The notes under the pieces: model-generated
What the model was told of the DNA's origin: nothing
Seen by the model: only the letters and a program-made list of their open reading frames with translations
The model's database searches: none
Shown: positions 1 through 5,679 of the stretch, piece after piece
Layout: the number at the start of each line of letters is the position of its first letter
Position numbering within the stretch: position 1 is the stretch's first letter
Program-made: the position numbers and the translations under genes
Source: Bacteroidota bacterium
GTDB taxonomy: Bacteria > Bacteroidota > Bacteroidia > UKL13-3
Reading direction: 5' to 3'
Assembly: GCA_018883485.1 (NCBI GenBank)
Contig: VEQB01000053.1
Span: 1 to 10,687, forward strand
DNA length: 10,687 nucleotides

Positions 1-340
1 ACTCAAACCCTTGCGCTGGAAAGCTCTGCAAATTATGGAGGTATTGGGTCAAAACGACCAAAACTATAGTGAAATGAAGATTAGCAGAAAGCAATACAAT
101 GATTTTATAATTAGAAATAAAGAAATATTGAACCCTTTAACAGAGTTGGTCTTGGAAGATGATGATTTAATAAGAGGTTCTTACTACATGATAGACCCTT
201 TAGGAAGGTTTTTCGATAGTACTAAAGGATTTCACACCTACAGCAAACCAATCCTAGAAATCGGACTTGAAAACGCCATTAATCAAGTAACATTTAGCGA
301 ACAAAAGTTTCTAGAAAGAGGAGGAAATTATGAGTTTTAG
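1..340 (+). CDS. Prokaryotic viperin (pVip), antiviral radical-SAM enzyme, C-terminal part
   Basis: C-terminal third of a viperin-family radical SAM protein; the 5' part lies before the window. The frame is open to the left edge and reads L-K-P-L-R-W-K before the first possible internal start, a TTG at 11, so that TTG is not the real start. Seen: LKPLRWK matches human viperin LNPVRWK; GSYYMIDPLGRFFD matches its DSYLILDEYMRFLN; SKPILEIGLENAI matches SKSILDVGVEEAI; FLERGGNY matches FLKRGGKY (human sequence from memory). The order and spacing of these blocks fit viperin and not a generic radical SAM enzyme. Known of the family: viperin uses a 4Fe-4S cluster and SAM to turn NTPs into 3'-deoxy-3',4'-didehydro-NTPs, which terminate viral RNA synthesis; bacterial and archaeal members protect against phage. 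The CxxxCxxC cluster motif is outside the window. The stop overlaps the kinase start by 11 bp, so the two genes are co-translated. Family call is strong; the nucleotide product cannot be read from this part. Confidence 0.9.
   Translation, partial: LKPLRWKALQIMEVLGQNDQNYSEMKISRKQYNDFIIRNKEILNPLTELVLEDDDLIRGSYYMIDPLGRFFDSTKGFHTYSKPILEIGLENAINQVTFSEQKFLERGGNYEF
318..332 (+). promoter_or_regulatory. Shine-Dalgarno sequence and start of kinase gene inside viperin 3' end
   Basis: GAGGAGG at 318-324 stands 5 nt before the ATG at 330. It is encoded by the Arg-Gly-Gly codons of viperin's conserved RGG(K/N)Y tail. The other starts checked here (gldK, gldM, gldN, the FGE-fold gene) have only A-rich leaders, as is usual in Bacteroidota. 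This site decides the kinase start and points to translational coupling. Confidence 0.75.
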
Positions 341-878
341 TAATGTCAGAATTGTTTTAGGGGGGCCAGCAGGTTCTGGAAAAACTTCTGTAGGTAAACT
401 GCTGGCAAAAAAATTGGGAACTGAATTTTATTCGATGGGAAATATATCTCGTGAAAAGGCCAAAATATTAGGTATGACTTTATCAGAATACCAAACCTTT
501 ATGGATTCAAACCCCGCAATAGAAAGGCAGGATGATAATGACTTCTGTAAGGAAATTCAAAATAGAGACAGCTTCGTCCTTGATTACAGAATGGGGTTCC
601 ACTTTTTAGAACAAACAAAGTGTATTTATTTAGACATTGATTCTAATATTGCTGCATCAAGAGTAAAAGATAGAGCTGGTAATGGGGAGCATTTTCGAGA
701 CAAACCAATTTCAGAAATAGCTAATGACCTTATAAAAAGGAATAATATTTTAAAAGAAAGGTATTTGAAACTATATGGTGCGGATTGCAACAAACCCTCA
801 AATTATGATATTTACATAATAACTGATAATTTAAGCATTGAACAAGTTGTAGGTAAAATAATGATAATGTTGAATTAA
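330..878 (+). CDS. Archaeal-type CMP/dCMP kinase-like nucleotide kinase, viperin partner
   Basis: 182-residue P-loop nucleoside monophosphate kinase. The Walker A loop is GGPAGSGKTS (residues 11-20, K18). SMGNISRE (35-42) matches the archaeal cytidylate kinase NMP-binding segment (SAGDIFRE-like), and GMTLSEYQTFMDSNPAI (48-64) matches its GMSLEEFNKYAE..PEI-like block. FVLDYRMG (82-89) sits where archaeal enzymes have V.LEGRL.G; the LID region holds R111, R115 and R123; YLKLYGAD (145-152) matches KRYKEIYGID. Size fits the single-domain archaeal Cmk type. The predicted reaction is CMP (or dCMP/UMP) plus ATP to the diphosphate. Its start lies inside the viperin gene (ATG at 330) with a good Shine-Dalgarno sequence, so it is co-expressed with viperin and probably raises the NDP/NTP pool viperin uses, like CMPK2 beside viperin in vertebrates. 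The G-to-Y change in the EGRL-like motif may mean altered specificity. The exact substrate is inference. Confidence 0.85.
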   Translation: MSFSNVRIVLGGPAGSGKTSVGKLLAKKLGTEFYSMGNISREKAKILGMTLSEYQTFMDSNPAIERQDDNDFCKEIQNRDSFVLDYRMGFHFLEQTKCIYLDIDSNIAASRVKDRAGNGEHFRDKPISEIANDLIKRNNILKERYLKLYGADCNKPSNYDIYIITDNLSIEQVVGKIMIMLN

Positions 879-895
879 GGTCTGAATCGAAATGA

Positions 896-925
896 AAATT
901 AGCCAGAATAGAAAAATGGTAATTT
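896..925. terminator. Possible weak bidirectional terminator between convergent genes
   Basis: AAATTA-(G)-CCA at 896-905 can pair with TGGTAATTT at 917-925: nine pairs with one bulged G and an 11-nt loop. Short A/T runs flank it. It sits in the 64-bp gap between the 3' ends of the kinase gene and the small-protein gene. The stem is AT-rich, so this is tentative. Confidence 0.3.
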
Positions 926-942
926 AATTTAAAGTGAAACAA

Positions 943-1164
943 CTAAACAGCCTTATCTGATTTTGTTACTTTATAGTTTTTTTGAATGGTATTTATTTTG
1001 TACCCACCGTAGCATATTGAGCCTAAAATTAATAGGCTAATACCTCCATCAATCGGTGTATCCTCTACATCATCATCAAAACCAGGTTGTGCTTTAGCGA
1101 TATTGAAAAAAAATATTAAACTTAAAGTAATTAAAACCGTATTGAAGGATGATTGTATTTTCAT
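943..1164 (-). CDS. Small exported protein with PID-CTERM-like C-terminal sorting region
   Basis: 73 residues. There is a signal peptide at 1-25 (MKIQSS..., hydrophobic TLSLIFFFNI, probable cleavage at AKA-Q). An acidic linker GFDDDVEDT follows, then the motif T-P-I-D-G-G (36-41). Next come a hydrophobic helix, roughly GISLLILGSICYGGYKI, and a basic tail (K and R/K-rich, ending KSDKAV). This order (PID-GG/GL motif, one membrane segment, charged tail) is the layout of the small Bacteroidota proteins named PID-CTERM by analogy with PEP-CTERM; that name is from memory and no function is established. The gene is the last of the minus-strand cassette, 14 bp after the Ig-repeat gene. Such small proteins often accompany large secreted proteins, so a role on the cell surface or in anchoring is possible but unproven. 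Alternatively it is simply a small single-pass membrane protein. Confidence 0.72.
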   Translation of the reverse strand: MKIQSSFNTVLITLSLIFFFNIAKAQPGFDDDVEDTPIDGGISLLILGSICYGGYKINTIQKNYKVTKSDKAV

Positions 1165-1178
1165 AGAACTTGGCCTGT

Positions 1179-3641
1179 TTATTGTTTAATAAATCTTAAT
1201 AAACTTGAGTTTTCATTAGTTAATAATTTAATAAAATAGATACCACATGGAAGTGAGGATACCTCAATAGTATGTATTTCATTATTACTAAAGTTAAATT
1301 GCCCTGCCATAACATATTGGCCTAGGTGATTAAGAATTTGATAATTATAGTCATGATTTACCCTATAAGAAGTCTTTAAGTTAATCATATTGCTGCTAGG
1401 ATTGGGGTAAAGCTGAATTTCAGGAAATAGTATTTTTGACTCAATTAATCCTGTTACCTCCGCTTTCGTAAATATCAAGTTAAACCTGTCGTTCTTACTA
1501 CCTAAGTCATCATTTATAGAAATGTTCGTTATAGTATTTGATGTTAATAAGGTTTTTTTGTTGGTATATTTATCAAACAATGCAATTTTATAATTATCAA
1601 AACTGGAAATCCCATCAAAAATGAGCTTATAATTAGCTTTTGGGCCGCTTATGTTTAAAGGTAAAGAGAATACTGAATCATTTTTTTCGATTGAAAGTAG
1701 GTTTGTGCTCAAAGGAATCCCATCAGTTGAAATAGTAAATAAATTCATAGATTCATTCATTAGTTTTCTTGAATCTTCCATATTGCTATAAGTTGAGGAA
1801 GTACCCTCAGCAAATTTCACTAAAGCAAGGTCGAAATTGGAAGTATCATACTCCAATTTTACCAGTAACTCATTACTTTTAGATTTAAAATAAGCACCGC
1901 TAGCATTTGCTGTTTTTCTACTTTCTTTAAAAGTGCCTGAAGGATTTCCAGTAAATTGTAAAAAGAACGCCCCAAATGAATTTATGTATTGAGAGCCTGT
2001 CCCTGCGTTGCTACTGGCATTATAGTCAACGTAAGTGCCGCTTATTGCATTTCTCTGATACATGGTAGGATTTACATTCCCGAAGTCATTATTATCATAC
2101 ATTGAATTCCAATCAATATTACTAGCATACGGATTGCCCATTAAATTCCAGCCATCGTTAGCTTGCACACCACTATTAGAATAAGTCATGAAACTTGGAA
2201 TAACATCCCCTTGATTCAGTGTGCCTGATAAGTCTAGTGTAGTGGCATTCTGACTGCTTACAGTGCCGTTTAATCTTCCAATATCTGACCTATCCCCTCT
2301 TATGAGTATCCGATAGCCTCGACCTGAGGTAAGCGGGGAGGATAATGATATGAAAGGGTCCCAACCTTGGTCGGCATTTCCAGTTATTACTGTTTCATCA
2401 TACCTAAAAGCTGAAGGGCTGTTAGAAGTAGTAACATCAAAGCCATTATTGCCGCCATTACCTGTTATAAAAATATCATCTAATAAACCATTTAAGGTAG
2501 CAGATTGAACAGGGCTGCTGAGGAAGCGGAATCGCCTGGTACCAGATGGTATATACCTTTCTACATTAACATTGCCAGAAATGATTCCAGAGGAATTGCC
2601 TATAGAGGCAGTGCCAGTAGCATCAGATTTTACCGTAATTGTTCCATCGTTAATTACTGAACCATTAACAACAAGTCTACCACTTGGCGCAATTGTTAAA
2701 CTAGCACCAGAAAGAACATTTAAAGAACCATTAAGTGGAATAGATTCTTGGGTAGATATAATTGGTTGCGTGCCTCCGGCTGGAATAAAGGCCGGTTTAG
2801 TAGTTGGCTTTGCGCCATTACTCCAGTTACTTGTAGTAGCATAACTTGAAGTACCCGTAGTTAACCAAAATGTGCCTCCCATATCAGTACCAATTGCTTT
2901 TGCATCTCCTTTGCCACTGCCCCCATTAAAGGCTTGCAAATAAGTAACATTTACTGCACCTGAAACATTACTTGCATAACCCGGAGAACAGCCCGCAACA
3001 CTAATTACACAATAATAATATAAACTGCCCACTGCATTTGTTAAAGGCGCATAGGTATTGCTTGTACCAGCAGAAGAAATAATTGTACCACCTGCATTAA
3101 TTGGCAAAATATTTTGGTACCATTGGTAGGTAAAAGCTTGCCCTGCACTGGCTGTAACACTTAAATTTACAGCAGATGTATTTAAGCCCAAGTATTGCGC
3201 TGCTGTGCTTGGCTGAACACTCAAATTGGCGCAGTTAACAATTACCGCTCCCGAAACATTACTTTTTGTAGTAAAACCATTGGCGCTTAGCATACAATAA
3301 TAATAGGTTGTACCAACACTTGTCGTAACCGGTGTATAGGCATTTGTATTGGCGCCATTGCTTGAACCTAAAGCTGTACCGCCAATATTAGATTGCGTTG
3401 TATTGCTATACCATTGGTAGGTAATAGTACTATTGGATGTAGCGTTAATGCTTATATTTGTTGGCAATGCATTTTTAGCAACTGTTTGTGTACTTGTACT
3501 AGGTTGACTGCTAATAGTAATATTACTACCTGTTTTGCTAACATCTCCTTTGCCACTGCCACCAGCAAATATACCTTGGGCATTTGTATTAAAGCTAAAC
3601 AAGGCAAATAATACAAATAAAAAAAATTGCTGTTTAAACAT
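1179..3641 (-). CDS. Large secreted Ig-like-repeat protein with T9SS type A sorting domain
   Basis: 820 residues. The signal peptide is 1-21 (cut at NA-Q). Two Ig-like repeats follow at about 44-135 and 139-233, each with YQWY(S/Q)N (75-80; 172-177) and, about 40 residues later, YYYC (113-116; 208-211). GGSGKGD occurs before (27-33) and after (240-246) the pair. The middle region (about 255-640) is Ser/Thr/Asn/Gly-rich, with blocks common in Bacteroidota surface proteins: GYRILIRGDR and GWNLMGNPYASNIDW. The last ~80 residues form a T9SS type A sorting domain: LYPNPSS, LGQ, SSLPCGIYFIKL and a basic end RFIKQ. The protein should cross the inner membrane by Sec and the outer membrane by T9SS, with the tail removed and the body released or attached to the surface. 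The gldKLMN operon in this window encodes core parts of that machine. It begins 4 bp after the FGE-fold gene, so they share a transcript. Adhesion is plausible from the Ig-like repeats but is not shown. Confidence 0.88.
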   Translation of the reverse strand: MFKQQFFLFVLFALFSFNTNAQGIFAGGSGKGDVSKTGSNITISSQPSTSTQTVAKNALPTNISINATSNSTITYQWYSNTTQSNIGGTALGSSNGANTNAYTPVTTSVGTTYYYCMLSANGFTTKSNVSGAVIVNCANLSVQPSTAAQYLGLNTSAVNLSVTASAGQAFTYQWYQNILPINAGGTIISSAGTSNTYAPLTNAVGSLYYYCVISVAGCSPGYASNVSGAVNVTYLQAFNGGSGKGDAKAIGTDMGGTFWLTTGTSSYATTSNWSNGAKPTTKPAFIPAGGTQPIISTQESIPLNGSLNVLSGASLTIAPSGRLVVNGSVINDGTITVKSDATGTASIGNSSGIISGNVNVERYIPSGTRRFRFLSSPVQSATLNGLLDDIFITGNGGNNGFDVTTSNSPSAFRYDETVITGNADQGWDPFISLSSPLTSGRGYRILIRGDRSDIGRLNGTVSSQNATTLDLSGTLNQGDVIPSFMTYSNSGVQANDGWNLMGNPYASNIDWNSMYDNNDFGNVNPTMYQRNAISGTYVDYNASSNAGTGSQYINSFGAFFLQFTGNPSGTFKESRKTANASGAYFKSKSNELLVKLEYDTSNFDLALVKFAEGTSSTYSNMEDSRKLMNESMNLFTISTDGIPLSTNLLSIEKNDSVFSLPLNISGPKANYKLIFDGISSFDNYKIALFDKYTNKKTLLTSNTITNISINDDLGSKNDRFNLIFTKAEVTGLIESKILFPEIQLYPNPSSNMINLKTSYRVNHDYNYQILNHLGQYVMAGQFNFSNNEIHTIEVSSLPCGIYFIKLLTNENSSLLRFIKQ
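2903..2921 (-). repeat. 19-bp direct repeat, copy 2 (encodes GSGKGD)
   Basis: Second identical copy of the repeat at 3542-3560. It encodes GGSGKGD after the second Ig-like repeat. Recombination between the copies would remove both Ig-like domains in frame. Confidence 0.85.
3118..3133 (-). repeat. 16-bp repeat in Ig-like domain 2 (YQWY strand)
   Basis: Partner of the repeat at 3409-3424, coding for the same YQWY strand in the second Ig-like domain. Confidence 0.8.
3409..3424 (-). repeat. 16-bp repeat in Ig-like domain 1 (YQWY strand)
   Basis: The sequence encoding the TYQWY strand is identical over 16 bp to 3118-3133, 291 bp (97 codons) away. This marks the period of the two Ig-like domains and points to a tandem domain duplication. 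Confidence 0.8.
3542..3560 (-). repeat. 19-bp direct repeat, copy 1 (encodes GSGKGD)
   Basis: Identical to 2903-2921, 639 bp away (213 codons exactly). It encodes the GGSGKGD motif just after the signal peptide of the 820-residue protein. The two copies bracket both Ig-like repeats in the same reading frame. Confidence 0.85.
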
Positions 3642-3645
3642 ATTG

Positions 3646-5211
3646 TTATTGAGTAGATCTTACTCCGCGACCGCCACCATAGTAGTTTCTTTGAAATTCG
3701 CTGTAAGCGTAATTAATAGATCTATCTGAAATCTCTAATTTATATATTGAATTAACAGGTATAGATTTAGAATTGAATGATGAAGCTGAAGATATCCACC
3801 AATCAGAGTTAGTGCAAACTCCTAAAGTATTTATTGTACCATCCCCATGAGTACCTATGAAAGAAAAGTTTAAAATATTTACACATATTTCACCAATATT
3901 TCCAGTCATTTCCATAATTCCATAATAGGTTCCACCTGATGTTATACGGCCGGTATTTGATGAATTTGAAGCTAAATTACCAACTCTAAAAGGTGATAGA
4001 CCACCCACATAATTCCCTGTGCCAGCAGCATTTGAATAATTCACATTTAATGCTTCAGTTGTTTGTCCAAAATCTCCTCCAGACAAGCCCGCATCGTTTC
4101 TCAAATTTGTTCCCCAAGCATATTCACGTTGAACAGGCGCTATAGGTCCCCTACAAGCTTTTTCATATTCCATTTCGGACATAGGTCTCAAGGCACTCCA
4201 ATCCAATAAAGCTAAAACATCTCCGGTACTTAAAAAATTGCATGCTATCCATTCACCATCATAGTCTGAATCATAACTATTATTACCATCAAAATCACAG
4301 CCAAAAATAGCCGGAGTATTATTAGTTGCATTTCCAGCAGTTTTGACTTCAATGCCATTTCTATATTGAACATTTGATCCAGTATATAAAGCCATAAAAC
4401 GGGCAGTGGTTATTCCTTGAGCAGATGTTCTGCCCACTTGTTGGGTATAGGTAAGCGTATTCAAAAAATCTCTATATAAACCTTGGGTAATTTCATACTT
4501 CATGCAATAAAAGCCATTAAATCCATTTGGCCAACTTGAATTGGTTGGTGCAGTTTGCCCTGTGGGGTAACCACCCGCTTGTCCTCCTAAAGAACCAGTT
4601 CCAGAAGGAACTGTTGTGGCACTTCCTGTATTTATAGTTGTTAATGTAAAGCGATTTGAGTTGTAATTAAAAGAATCAACTACTCCATCCCCAACGGCAA
4701 AAGTCCCGGTAGGTACATTCACCATTTCAATGGCGAAAACTTGTATATCTAAAACATCAGCATCTTGCACGCCTTGGCTACCATAGTTCCATCTTAAATA
4801 AACATTTTGGTAATTTACGCTTCCACTGCCATCACTGCTGCGGTATATAAAAGCGCCCACTGCTGGGTTTGTAGTAATGTTAAAAGCACTTGCAGGGTTA
4901 ATGAGCCCTGCATTAATGGTACTACCTAAAGGAGCAGTATGCCCAGTATTATTTAGGTTACAATGGTTCCAAACACCACCATTAACCCTGTATTTTACAA
5001 AAATCCAAGCAGCATCCCAATTCAATGAAGCAGAACGCCAAGAGTTTTCCCAAGAAACATCAAACTTAATTAGAGAAAAGTTTGCACTATTATTAACTCC
5101 CGCAGAAATATCTTGCCCAGTTATACTAATATTTGAGATAGAAATATTATTGGATATCACTTGTCCTGAAAATAGAAAACAAGCCAAAAAACTTATGTAA
5201 ATAGGTTTCAT
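3646..5211 (-). CDS. Exported FGE/SUMF1-fold protein, probably non-catalytic
   Basis: 521 residues from the ATG at 5211. An in-frame TTG at 5238 is less likely, because it would put nine polar residues before the signal peptide and lies inside the probable promoter element. The signal peptide is about 1-20 (YISFLACFLFSG core). Residues ~22-160 form a domain rich in beta-strand pattern, with SWENSWR and NWDAAWIFVKYRVNGG. An FGE-sulfatase (formylglycine-generating-enzyme) fold follows at ~160-521: FYCMKYEITQGLYRDFL (234-250), LRPMSEMEYEKACRG (341-355), YGIMEMTGNIGEIC (430-443), GGRGVRS at the C-terminus. An acidic loop DFDGNNSYDSDYDGE (306-320) looks like a calcium site. The catalytic cysteine pair of true FGE, expected just before the final GxR motif, is absent (residues 470-521 have no Cys), so a structural or binding role is likelier. 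There is no T9SS tail. First gene of the cassette, 4 bp before the Ig-repeat gene. Confidence 0.83.
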   Translation of the reverse strand: MKPIYISFLACFLFSGQVISNNISISNISITGQDISAGVNNSANFSLIKFDVSWENSWRSASLNWDAAWIFVKYRVNGGVWNHCNLNNTGHTAPLGSTINAGLINPASAFNITTNPAVGAFIYRSSDGSGSVNYQNVYLRWNYGSQGVQDADVLDIQVFAIEMVNVPTGTFAVGDGVVDSFNYNSNRFTLTTINTGSATTVPSGTGSLGGQAGGYPTGQTAPTNSSWPNGFNGFYCMKYEITQGLYRDFLNTLTYTQQVGRTSAQGITTARFMALYTGSNVQYRNGIEVKTAGNATNNTPAIFGCDFDGNNSYDSDYDGEWIACNFLSTGDVLALLDWSALRPMSEMEYEKACRGPIAPVQREYAWGTNLRNDAGLSGGDFGQTTEALNVNYSNAAGTGNYVGGLSPFRVGNLASNSSNTGRITSGGTYYGIMEMTGNIGEICVNILNFSFIGTHGDGTINTLGVCTNSDWWISSASSFNSKSIPVNSIYKLEISDRSINYAYSEFQRNYYGGGRGVRSTQ

Positions 5212-5235
5212 AGATTTATTAAGGTAATTACATCT

Positions 5236-5243
5236 CAAATTTA
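5236..5243 (-). promoter_or_regulatory. Possible -7 element for the three-gene exported-protein cassette
   Basis: On the minus strand this reads TAAATTTG, a match to the Bacteroidota -7 consensus TAnnTTTG, 24 bp before the ATG at 5211. No TTG lies at the expected -33 position, so the call is weaker than the other two promoters in the window. Confidence 0.4.
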
Positions 5244-5396
5244 ACCTTTTCTTGAGAAAATAAAAGATTTGTCGTATTGATGATTATAGAAAGTATATAA
5301 TATAAATACATCAAAGGTTTGTTCTAAAATGGATGAGGAATTAATGGATTTAAGTCAATAACGGAAAAATATACTTGACCCCAAAAAAGCCTGCAT

Positions 5397-5415
5397 ATGC
5401 AAATTGTATGCAAAT
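5397..5415. repeat. Tandem ATGCAAAT octamers, 11-bp period
   Basis: ATGCAAAT occurs at 5397-5404 and again at 5408-5415, separated by TGT. The site sits between the tRNA terminator and the FGE-fold gene, about one helical turn apart. It could be a protein-binding site for the cassette downstream, or chance in AT-rich DNA. Apart from this and the possible -7 element, I see nothing in 5244-5414. Confidence 0.35.
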
Positions 5416-5453
5416 AAAAAAGGGTTCCAAACTTCGAAAGCTTGAAACCCTTT
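5415..5453 (-). terminator. Intrinsic terminator of tRNA-Val
   Basis: On the minus strand, AAAGGGTTT (5453-5445) pairs with AACCCTTT (5426-5419). An inner stem with one mismatch (CAAGCTT with AAGTTTG) continues it, and a run of six T follows (5421-5416). It lies just downstream of the tRNA gene. On the plus strand the T-run is weaker, so the main direction is with the tRNA. Confidence 0.75.
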
Positions 5454-5463
5454 GTTTTACTTG

Positions 5464-5538
5464 TGGAGGCACATGGATTCGAACCAAGGACCCTCTGCTT
5501 GTAAGGCAGATGCTCTGAACCAGCTGAGCTATGCCTCC
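5464..5538 (-). tRNA. tRNA-Val (anticodon UAC)
   Basis: 75 nt. The acceptor stem GGAGGCA/TGCCTCC is perfect. The D arm has GCTC/GAGC around CAGCTGGTTCA. The anticodon arm TCTGC-CTTACAA-GCAGA gives anticodon TAC (Val). The variable region is GGGTC and the T loop TTCGAAT. The discriminator is A, and the 3' CCA is not encoded (CAA follows). The T stem CTTGG/CCATG contains a U-U mismatch at 50:64. It reads GUA and, with wobble, other valine codons. It has its own promoter and terminator and lies between the exported-protein cassette and the T9SS operon. Confidence 0.96.
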
Positions 5539-5556
5539 ATTTCCTTAACGGGAGTG

Positions 5557-5586
5557 CAAAGATATAAATAGCATTTAATTCTGCAA
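5557..5586 (-). promoter_or_regulatory. Promoter of tRNA-Val (TTG-N19-TATCTTTG)
   Basis: On the minus strand, the -33 TTG is at 5586-5584, followed by a 19-bp spacer and TATCTTTG at 5564-5557. This matches the Bacteroidota primary-sigma consensus TTG-N17-20-TAnnTTTG. Transcription would start around 5550, about a dozen bases before the mature tRNA. I see no other feature in 5587-5679. Confidence 0.75.
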
Positions 5587-5679
5587 GATTTGCTATCATT
5601 ATTTTTAATCTTTAAACAAAATATCTCTTAGCATATTCATTATCATAATTATAAAATTTAGCTAAGTACATATCAATAC

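Noticed and set aside
11..340. A complete 109-residue protein starting at the TTG at 11
   Set aside because: The frame is open to the window edge, and the residues before the TTG (L-K-P) still match viperin, so this is the end of a longer gene.
730..942. Minus-strand frame opposite the kinase gene
   Set aside because: Low-complexity residues, no family pattern, antisense to a well-supported kinase.
2572..2844. Plus-strand frame inside the Ig-repeat gene
   Set aside because: Antisense shadow of the Ser/Thr/Gly-rich coding sequence; no start context or family motif. The same holds for the frames at 3393-3611, 3535-3729, 4877-5200 and 7992-8201.
3542..3560. GGSGKGD as a nucleotide-binding P-loop
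   Set aside because: It lacks the Thr/Ser after the Lys and lies in an exported protein; it is a linker-like repeated motif.
3646..5211. Active formylglycine-generating enzyme
   Set aside because: The catalytic cysteine pair near the C-terminus is missing, and no sulfatase gene is nearby.
5212..5238. TTG start nine codons upstream for the FGE-fold gene
   Set aside because: It overlaps the TAAATTTG promoter-like element and adds polar residues before a clear signal peptide; the ATG at 5211 fits better.
5324..5599. Open frame of 91 residues across the tRNA
   Set aside because: It reads through tRNA-Val, its promoter and its terminator; such frames (SSAGSEHLPYKQRV...) are common artefacts of tRNA genes.
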